From NCBI RefSeq assembly GCF_009697225.1, contig NZ_WIND01000001.1, forward strand, positions 248,001 to 312,000: a stretch of DNA of 64,000 nucleotides, read 5' to 3'. Shown piece after piece: positions 57,875-64,000 of the stretch; within the stretch, counting starts at the first letter, position 1; the number at the start of each line of letters is the position of its first letter. The notes below the pieces were generated by a model, which was not told the origin of the DNA, searched no databases, and was given only the letters and a program-made list of their open reading frames with translations. The DNA comes from Halovulum marinum (GTDB lineage: Bacteria; Pseudomonadota; Alphaproteobacteria; Rhodobacterales; Rhodobacteraceae). The translations under genes and the position numbers were made by a program.

Positions 57875-60262
57875 ATGAGCAGTTGGCAACACGATGAATC
57901 GCGCGCCTTCGAGCAATGGGAACGGCGGCCGCTGTCCGAACGCGCGATGGCGGCACCGCCCAGCCCCTATCTTGACGGGCTGAATTCCGCGCAGCGCGCC
58001 GCGGTCGAGGCGCTGGACGGCCCGGTGCTGGTGCTGGCGGGCGCCGGCACCGGCAAGACCCGGGCGCTGACCGCGCGCATCGCGCACCTGCTGACCACCG
58101 GCCGCGCGCAGCCGAACGAGATCCTCTCCGTCACCTTCACCAACAAGGCCGCGCGCGAGATGAAGGACCGCGTCGGCCAGCTGGTCGGCGGCCGCGTCGA
58201 GGGCATGCCGTGGCTGGGCACGTTTCATTCGATCTGCGTCAAGCTGCTGCGCCGCCACGCCGAGCTGGTCGGGCTGAAGACCAACTTCACCATCCTCGAC
58301 ACCGACGACCAGCTGCGGCTGCTGAAACAGCTGATCCGGGCCGAGAACGTCGACGACAAGCGCTGGCCCGCGCGCATGCTGCTGCGGCTGATCGATCGCT
58401 GGAAGAACCGCGCCTGGACGCCCGACAGGGTGCCCGGCGCCGAAGCCGGCGCGTACAACCACCGCGGGACCGAGTTCTATGAACAATATCAGGATAGGTT
58501 GAAGATCCTGAATGCCGTCGATTTCGGCGATCTACTTCTGCACATGGTGCGGATCTTCCAGGAACATCCGGATGTTCTTGGAAAGTACCAGAAATGGTTT
58601 AAATACATTCTTGTAGACGAATATCAAGATACGAACGTCGCCCAGTACCTCTGGCTGCGGCTGCTGGCGGGCGGGCACAGGAACATTGCCTGCGTCGGCG
58701 ACGACGATCAGTCCATCTATGGCTGGCGCGGCGCCGAGGTGGGCAACATCTTGCGGTTCGAGAAGGATTTTCCCGGCGCGACGGTGATCCGGCTGGAGCA
58801 GAACTACCGCTCGACGCCGCACATCCTTGCCGCCGCCAGCGGCGTGATCGCCGCGAACGAATCGCGACTCGGCAAGACGCTGTGGACCGATGCCGACGAG
58901 GGCGACAAGGTCCGCCTGATCGGTCACTGGGACGGCGAGGAGGAAGCCCGCTGGATCGGCGAGGAGGCAGAGGCCTACCAGGCCGGCACCCGCGGCCACG
59001 AGCCGCTGTCGCTGGACGACGTGGCGATCCTGGTGCGCGCCAGCTTCCAGATGCGCGCCTTCGAGGACCGGTTCCTGACCATCGGCCTGCCCTACCGGGT
59101 GATCGGCGGCCCGCGTTTCTACGAGCGGCTCGAGATCCGCGACGCCATGGCCTATTTCCGCGTCGTGGTCAGCCCGGACGACGGGCTGGCGTTCGAGCGT
59201 ATCGTCAACGTGCCCAAGCGCGGCATCGGCGACAAGGCGCAGCAGACCCTGAACCAGGCCGCGCGGATGAACGGCGTGTCGCTGCTGGAAGGCGCGCGCA
59301 TCGCCCTGGCCGACGGCCGGATCAAGGGCAAGGCGGCGGGCGAGCTGCGCGCGCTGATCGACGGCTTCGACCGCTGGTCGGCGCTGCTGAAGGACGGCGC
59401 GCTGGGCCATGTCGAGCTGGCCGAGACGATCCTGGACGAGTCCGGCTACACCGCGTTCTGGCAGAACGACAAGACCCCCGAGGCCCCCGGCCGGCTGGAG
59501 AACCTGAAGGAGCTGATCAAGGCGCTGGGCGAGTTCGAGAACCTGCAGGGCTTTCTGGAACACGTCAGCCTGGTGATGGAGAACGAGCAGGAGGACGCCG
59601 CCGCCAAGGTCTCGATCATGACGCTGCACGCCGCCAAGGGGCTGGAATTCCCGTGCGTGTTCCTGCCCGGATGGGAGGACGGTCTGTTCCCGTCGCAGCG
59701 CACGATGGACGAAAGCGGGCTGAAGGGCGTCGAGGAAGAGCGCCGGCTGGCCTATGTCGGCATCACCCGCGCCGAGCGGCACTGCACGATCAGCTTCGCC
59801 GCCAACCGCCGGGTCTACAACCAGTGGCAGTCCGCGCTGCCCTCGCGCTTCATCGACGAGCTGCCGGCCGAGCATGTCGAGGTGCTGACGCCGCCCGGCC
59901 TTTACGGCGGCGGCTACGGCGCCGCGGCCCCGGCGGCGCACGAGATCCCCGGCGTGATGCGCGCCAGCGACCTGCCGGAGAAGGCGTCGCGCGCCGACGT
60001 CTACAACTCGCCGGGCTGGAAGCGGATGCAGGCCCGGGCCGGGCGCCGCGGCGTGTCGCAGCCGCAGGAGGCGCGCAACATGGTGATCGACGCCCAGGCC
60101 GCGCCGGCGTTCGCGCTGGGCGAGCGGGTGTTCCACCAGAAGTTTGGCTATGGCGCGGTGATCGAAATCGAGGGCGACAAGATGACCGTCGCGTTCGAGA
60201 AGGCGGGCACCAAGAAGGTCGTCGCCTCCTACCTCAACGCGGCGGATTCGATCCCGTTCTGA
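57875..60262 (+). CDS. uvrD: ATP-dependent DNA helicase UvrD/PcrA
   Basis: A 795-residue superfamily 1 helicase acting in nucleotide-excision and mismatch repair. Motif I is GAGTGKT at 56-62, Ia SVTFTNKAAREM, II VDEYQDTN, III VGDDDQSIYGWRGAE, IV RLEQNYRSTPHIL, V MTLHAAKGLEFPCVFLPGWEDGLFP and VI RRLAYVGITRAE. All are intact. The C-terminal Tudor-like segment VFHQKFGYGAVIEIEGDKMTV is typical of PcrA/UvrD. The start at 57875 is chosen since earlier frame is Arg/Pro-rich and non-homologous. The stretch around 58490-58640 has lower GC than the rest. Confidence 0.96.
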   Translation: MSSWQHDESRAFEQWERRPLSERAMAAPPSPYLDGLNSAQRAAVEALDGPVLVLAGAGTGKTRALTARIAHLLTTGRAQPNEILSVTFTNKAAREMKDRVGQLVGGRVEGMPWLGTFHSICVKLLRRHAELVGLKTNFTILDTDDQLRLLKQLIRAENVDDKRWPARMLLRLIDRWKNRAWTPDRVPGAEAGAYNHRGTEFYEQYQDRLKILNAVDFGDLLLHMVRIFQEHPDVLGKYQKWFKYILVDEYQDTNVAQYLWLRLLAGGHRNIACVGDDDQSIYGWRGAEVGNILRFEKDFPGATVIRLEQNYRSTPHILAAASGVIAANESRLGKTLWTDADEGDKVRLIGHWDGEEEARWIGEEAEAYQAGTRGHEPLSLDDVAILVRASFQMRAFEDRFLTIGLPYRVIGGPRFYERLEIRDAMAYFRVVVSPDDGLAFERIVNVPKRGIGDKAQQTLNQAARMNGVSLLEGARIALADGRIKGKAAGELRALIDGFDRWSALLKDGALGHVELAETILDESGYTAFWQNDKTPEAPGRLENLKELIKALGEFENLQGFLEHVSLVMENEQEDAAAKVSIMTLHAAKGLEFPCVFLPGWEDGLFPSQRTMDESGLKGVEEERRLAYVGITRAERHCTISFAANRRVYNQWQSALPSRFIDELPAEHVEVLTPPGLYGGGYGAAAPAAHEIPGVMRASDLPEKASRADVYNSPGWKRMQARAGRRGVSQPQEARNMVIDAQAAPAFALGERVFHQKFGYGAVIEIEGDKMTVAFEKAGTKKVVASYLNAADSIPF

Positions 60263-60455
60263 GCCGGCCGCCGGCGCCGCCGGCGTCCGCGTCCGCCCGC
60301 AGCCGGCACCGCGGCCGCCGGAACCCGAAGCGATGATCGTCCTTGACCTGCGCCGGGCCGGCAGGGCGGGCCCGCCCTTGGCTACTCCGGGCCGCGGGAC
60401 AGGCGACACGGTCCGGTCTTGCCGGCCGGGCCGGACGGCGCCGACCGCAAACGAA

Positions 60456-60479
60456 AACGCCCGGCCGAAGCCGGGCGTT
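60456..60479 (-). terminator. terminator after the DUF1127 gene
   Basis: A perfect 10-bp stem AACGCCCGGC/GCCGGGCGTT encloses a tetraloop. On the minus strand it is followed by TTCGTTTGCG. It lies 27 bp beyond the stop of the DUF1127 gene. Confidence 0.8.
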
Positions 60480-60506
60480 CCCTGTCATTCCTTGTGCGGC
60501 CCGACC

Positions 60507-60728
60507 TTACAGGCTGCGAACGCTGTCCCGGGCGATGCGCGGGATATCGAAGCGCGAGATGCCCAGATCGGCCAGGTCGCGGTCGTTCAGCGCCGACAGT
60601 TCGCGCTCGGTGCGGCGAACCATCTTGTTTTCCTCGTGGCGCGCGCGCAGGTTCTGCAGCAGCGCGGCAAAGCGATCGGCCAGGGCCGGACGGGTGGCGA
60701 TCGCGGAGTGATGCGTCGTGGTAGCCAT
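60507..60728 (-). CDS. DUF1127 family small protein
   Basis: A 73-residue protein. The C-terminal half ERELSALNDRDLADLGISRF-DIPRIARDS is the DUF1127 signature (L-x-x-L-x-D-x-x-L-x-D-I-G-I-x-R). Arg-rich proteins of this family are often among the most abundant small proteins in alphaproteobacteria. In related bacteria some bind RNA or affect phosphate and stress responses; no role can be assigned here. AGGAAG precedes the ATG, and its own terminator follows. Confidence 0.88.
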   Translation of the reverse strand: MATTTHHSAIATRPALADRFAALLQNLRARHEENKMVRRTERELSALNDRDLADLGISRFDIPRIARDSVRSL

Positions 60729-61124
60729 GTCAATCTTCCTTTCGTGCGGGCCCTTCGGCCCTGCTTAGTTGCTGCTCGACGACCCGTATCGGCATGCGGC
60801 CGTTCGCGGCGTCTCGGGCGGTGCGGCCGTTGGGCCGCGGTTGATCCAAGTTGCGGGGCCTGCGCCCCCTTCGACAGTGATGGGGCGTTCTGCCCCGTCC
60901 TCCCGGTGCGCGGTGCGTCCCGCGCTTGGTGTGCGACCTCTGTTGCCCGCCGTGACGGGGCATCGGCCGCGACCGGACCGGACTGGCGCTGACGGCACGA
61001 CATGCTATCTAGGTCGTGTCGCCCAGCCCCGATCGGGTTTTTCCGCCCGACCTTCCGGCCCCTGCTGCACTGCAATATGGATGCTTTGGCGAAAGCCACA
61101 ACCGTCCGCTTTGGAAAAGCCGTT
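60729..61124. other. gene-free divergent promoter region with inverted repeat
   Basis: The stretch between the DUF1127 gene and the MFS gene holds no frame that looks coding. It contains CACGAC (60996-61001) and GTCGTG (61013-61018) around an 11-bp spacer with TATCTA, plausible as an operator over a -10 box about 105 bp ahead of the MFS start. Confidence 0.35.
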
Positions 61125-62396
61125 ATGCGTTTGGTTCATAGCCTCGACAGCACCTCGCCCGGCGCGCCCCGGCCGCCGCGCGGGCCGCGCAAGCCCTTGA
61201 AATTCGGCCTGAACCTGTCGGCGTTCCGCTCGCGCGACTTCCGCCTCTACCTGTTCGGCAACGCGTTCTCGCTGCAGGCGATGTGGATCCAGCGCATCAC
61301 CTTCGCCTGGCTGGCATGGCAGATGTCGGGCTCGGCGGCGTTCGTGGGACTGGTCGCGTTCCTCGGTTTCGCGCCGACGATGCTGTCCGGGCCGGTGTTC
61401 GGCGCGCTGATCGACCGGGTGCCGCTGCTGCCGGCGGCGCGCACCGCGCAGGCGCTGCTGTTCGCCCTGGCGCTGCTGACCGCCGGGCTGCACGCCGCCG
61501 GGCTGCTGGGCCAGGGCACGCTGGCGGCGCTGGCGCTGGGCTACGGCGTGGTGATGTCGGCGCACCACCCGGTGCGGATGAGCCTGGCGCCGCTGCTGGC
61601 GCCGCGCGGCAGCATCTCGTCGGTGATCGCCACCACCTCGATCAACTTCAACCTGGCGCGCAGCATCGGTCCGGCGCTGGGCGGCGCGCTGATCCACGCC
61701 GGGGGGCCGGGGGCGGCGCTGTGGGTGGTCGCCGCCTGCCTGCTGCCCTACCAGATCGTGCTGCGGCTGCTGCGCCCGCGCGAGCGCGCACCGCTGGACG
61801 AGGCGCCCGGCTCGCTGCTGCACGGGCTGGCACAGGGCCTGCGCTATGCCTGGCGCGACCGCTTCACCCGGCTGATCCTGCTGCTGACCGGCGGCTTCGC
61901 GCTGCTGGGCCGCGGCATGCTCGAGATCCTGCCGCTGGTCGCCGACGGGCTGTTCGCGCGCGGCCCCACCGGGCTGGGCACGCTGACCTCGGTCGCCGGG
62001 CTGGGCGCGCTGGCGGCCGCGGCGCTGGTGATCGCGCTGCCCGCGCCGCTGCCCGGCCGGGTGCCGCGCGCCAGCCTGGTCTCGGCTGGGCTGGGCGTGG
62101 CGCTGACGCTGGTGGTGGCGCTGTCGCGCAACTGGCCGGTCACCGTCGCCGCGGTGGCGGCGCTGGGCGGCGCCGGCACGGTGCTGGGCGTGTCGGTGCA
62201 GTCCGCGCTGCAGCAGGCGCTGGCCGACGGCTATCGCGGCCGGGTGATGAGCCTGTGGGTGATGACCGGCATCGGCGGCTCGGCGCTGGGCGCGCTGCTG
62301 CTGGGCGGGCTGGCCGACGCGCTGGGCCTGGCCTGGGCGGCGGCGATCGTGCTGGCGCTGGCGGCGCTGCCGCTGTCGATGGCGCGGGCGCGCTGA
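61125..62396 (+). CDS. MFS transporter (EntS-like)
   Basis: A 423-residue major facilitator. FRLYLFGNAFSLQAMWIQRITFAWLAWQMSGSAAFVG is the typical first span of EntS/DUF894-type exporters. LIDRVPLLPAARTAQALLFALALL comes next, and the second half carries GYRGRVMSLWVMTGIGGSALGALLLGGLADALGL. The ATG at 61125 has GGAAAAG upstream; an ATG at 61077 would add 16 residues and is possible. Substrate unknown. The branched-chain amino acid operon begins 150 bp downstream. Confidence 0.85.
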   Translation: MRLVHSLDSTSPGAPRPPRGPRKPLKFGLNLSAFRSRDFRLYLFGNAFSLQAMWIQRITFAWLAWQMSGSAAFVGLVAFLGFAPTMLSGPVFGALIDRVPLLPAARTAQALLFALALLTAGLHAAGLLGQGTLAALALGYGVVMSAHHPVRMSLAPLLAPRGSISSVIATTSINFNLARSIGPALGGALIHAGGPGAALWVVAACLLPYQIVLRLLRPRERAPLDEAPGSLLHGLAQGLRYAWRDRFTRLILLLTGGFALLGRGMLEILPLVADGLFARGPTGLGTLTSVAGLGALAAAALVIALPAPLPGRVPRASLVSAGLGVALTLVVALSRNWPVTVAAVAALGGAGTVLGVSVQSALQQALADGYRGRVMSLWVMTGIGGSALGALLLGGLADALGLAWAAAIVLALAALPLSMARAR

Positions 62397-62545
62397 TCGC
62401 CCTGACCCGGCCGCCGCCGGACCGCGGCCGACCTGACGTGGCGGCCGCCCGCCATGGCCTTGCGTGGCAAGTGCAAAGCGATATTGTTTCGGCAGAGGAA
62501 TCCGGCCGGACGCTCGAACCGCCGGCCACACAGGGAGAGCACTAC

Positions 62546-63730
62546 ATGCGGAAATTTCTTCTCGCTTCCGCCGCCAGCGCGCTGGTCGGCACCGGCGCCC
62601 TCGCGCAGGAGGCGAATATCGGCATCATCTTCGGCTTCACCGGGCCGATCGAATCGCTGACCCCGAACATGGCGGCCAGCGCCGAACTTGCCCTGAAGGA
62701 GGTATCGGACAGCGGCAAGCTGCTGGACGGGCTGACCCTGACCCCGGTGCGCGCCGACTCGACCTGCGTCGACAGCGCCGCCGCCACCGCCGCGGCCGAG
62801 CGGCTGGTGACCTCGGACAACGTCGTCGCCATCGTCGGCGCCGACTGCTCGGGCGTGACCACCGCCGTCGCCAACAACGTCGCGGTGCCCAACGGCGTGG
62901 TGATGGTGTCGCCCTCGGCGACCTCGCCGGCGCTGTCCAGCATCGACGACAACGACCTGTTCTTCCGCGTCGCCCCGTCGGACGCCCGCCAGGGCGAGGT
63001 GCTGGCGAACATCGTCAAGGACAACGGCCATGACGAAGTGGCCGTGACCTACACCAACAACGACTACGGCAAGGGCCTGTCGGACAGCTTCATCCAGAAC
63101 TACGAGGCGCTCGGCGGCACCGTCACCATCAACGCCGCACACGAGGACGGCAAGGGCGACTACTCGGCCGAGGTGGGCGCGCTGGCGTCGGCCGGCGGCA
63201 GCGCGCTGGTGGTGCTGGGCTACGCCGATCAGGGCGGTGTCGGCGTCGTCCGCGCGGCGCTGGACACCGGCGCCTTCGACACCTTCGCCTTCGGCGACGG
63301 CATGTTCGCCGACACCCTGCTGGACGCGCTGGGCGACAGCCTGGAAGGCTCGATCGGCTCGGTGCCCTGGTCCGAGGGCGAGGGCGCCGACACCTTCGCC
63401 GAGGTCGCCGAGGCCGCTGGCGTCGACCCGTCCTCGACCTTCACCCGCGAAAGCTACGACTCGGCGGCGCTGATCGCGCTGGCGATCCAGAAGGGCGGCG
63501 AGGCCAGCCGCGAGGCGGTCGCCGCCAACCTGCTGGACGTGGCCAACGAGCCGGGCGAGAAGATCATGCCGGGCGAGCTGGCCAAGGCGCTGGAAATTCT
63601 TGCCGAGGGCGGCGACGTCGATTATGTCGGCGCCACCAACGTCGAGCTGATCGGCCCCGGCGAGGCCGCCGGCACCTATCGCGACTACGTCATCGAGGGT
63701 GGCGAGTACAAGACCGTCCAGTTCCGCTGA
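62546..63730 (+). CDS. branched-chain amino acid ABC transporter substrate-binding protein
   Basis: A 394-residue periplasmic binding protein of the Leu/Ile/Val class (type I fold). The signal peptide MRKFLLASAASALVGTGALA ends before QEANIGIIFGFTGPIESLTP. The ligand-site segments VVAIVGADCSGVTTAVANNVAVPNGVVMVSPSATSPALSS and VAVTYTNNDYGKGLSDSF follow the family. GGGAGAG precedes the ATG. It is the first gene of a liv operon, separated from the ATPase gene by a GC hairpin. The ligand could be a branched-chain or another amino acid. Confidence 0.9.
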   Translation: MRKFLLASAASALVGTGALAQEANIGIIFGFTGPIESLTPNMAASAELALKEVSDSGKLLDGLTLTPVRADSTCVDSAAATAAAERLVTSDNVVAIVGADCSGVTTAVANNVAVPNGVVMVSPSATSPALSSIDDNDLFFRVAPSDARQGEVLANIVKDNGHDEVAVTYTNNDYGKGLSDSFIQNYEALGGTVTINAAHEDGKGDYSAEVGALASAGGSALVVLGYADQGGVGVVRAALDTGAFDTFAFGDGMFADTLLDALGDSLEGSIGSVPWSEGEGADTFAEVAEAAGVDPSSTFTRESYDSAALIALAIQKGGEASREAVAANLLDVANEPGEKIMPGELAKALEILAEGGDVDYVGATNVELIGPGEAAGTYRDYVIEGGEYKTVQFR

Positions 63731-63754
63731 CGGCCGCGACGATCCAACCTGGGG

Positions 63755-63786
63755 GACCCGAGGCGCGGCCGCGCCTTGGGTCTTTC
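63755..63786 (+). terminator. intercistronic hairpin between the binding protein and ATPase genes
   Basis: GACCCGAGGCGCGG and CCGCGCCTTGGGTC form a long stem followed by TTTCC. It sits 24 bp after the binding-protein stop and 20 bp before the next ATG. A partial terminator here would give much more binding protein than ATPase. Confidence 0.65.
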
Positions 63787-63806
63787 CATAACTGGAAGAG
63801 CCTGGC

Positions 63807-64000
<194 letters not shown>

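Noticed and set aside
60730-60998. Arg/Pro-rich minus-strand frames between DUF1127 and MFS genes
   Set aside because: Low-complexity composition typical of GC-rich non-coding DNA and no start signals.

Overview
The window is a chromosomal segment of a high-GC alphaproteobacterium, most likely of the Rhodobacterales/Paracoccaceae type. The grounds are uniformly GC-rich third codon positions, Shine-Dalgarno starts, and a typical gene set: a mce-DUF1467 pair, DUF3572, DUF983, DUF1127, a phasin, CpxP-like and TadE/TadG-like genes, MttB-like and liv transport genes. It is mostly housekeeping and metabolic DNA, with one clear AT-richer island at about 29.3-31.1 kb.

Layout. 0-5.8 kb: thiD, then a leftward coxS-coxL-coxM cluster (form II type molybdenum hydroxylase), mce and a DUF1467 membrane protein. 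5.8-13.9 kb: a secreted small protein, an EI24 membrane protein, a nitroreductase, an azoreductase, a GNAT enzyme, the DUF1800-DUF1501 exported pair, an M32 carboxypeptidase and a degenerate methyltransferase. 14-22.3 kb: a small membrane protein, dapB, rbfA-truB, a 36-residue membrane ORF, aspS, a GT87-like protein, a CPBP-like protease and a cfa-type synthase. 22.3-25.8 kb: a gene-free AT-rich leader, then three Tad-type genes (TadG with a VWA domain and two TadE-like proteins). 25.9-29.3 kb: carB.

29.3-31.1 kb: the island carries three leftward genes read here as RelE/HigB-like toxin, HigA-like HTH antitoxin and SecB-like chaperone, i.e. a toxin-antitoxin-chaperone (TAC) module. This is the most interesting system in the window. 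31.4-37.4 kb: two tiny exported proteins, tdk, a 2-hydroxyacid dehydrogenase with csaA, a phasin with PhaR-like palindromes, a host-attachment protein, rpmG, Nudix and DUF983 genes. 37.6-41.6 kb: an ECF sigma operon with a membrane protein and a CpxP-like sensor, a PleD-like diguanylate cyclase carrying Glu at the phospho-acceptor position, DUF3572 and a thioesterase.

41.8-51.6 kb: a HAD phosphatase, an MttB-family methyltransferase without Pyl, an ABC-2 exporter, a GNAT-like gene, tRNA-Gly(GCC), an MFS transporter and pyruvate carboxylase. 51.7-55.1 kb: a sugar-acid locus with a GntR regulator that has two winged-helix domains, a zinc alcohol dehydrogenase and a divergent UxaB-like reductase. 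55.1-64 kb: a KefG/KefC-like pair, a UvrD/PcrA helicase, DUF1127, an MFS exporter, and the start of a branched-chain amino acid ABC operon cut by the right edge.

All family assignments come from reading motifs by eye; no database search was run.
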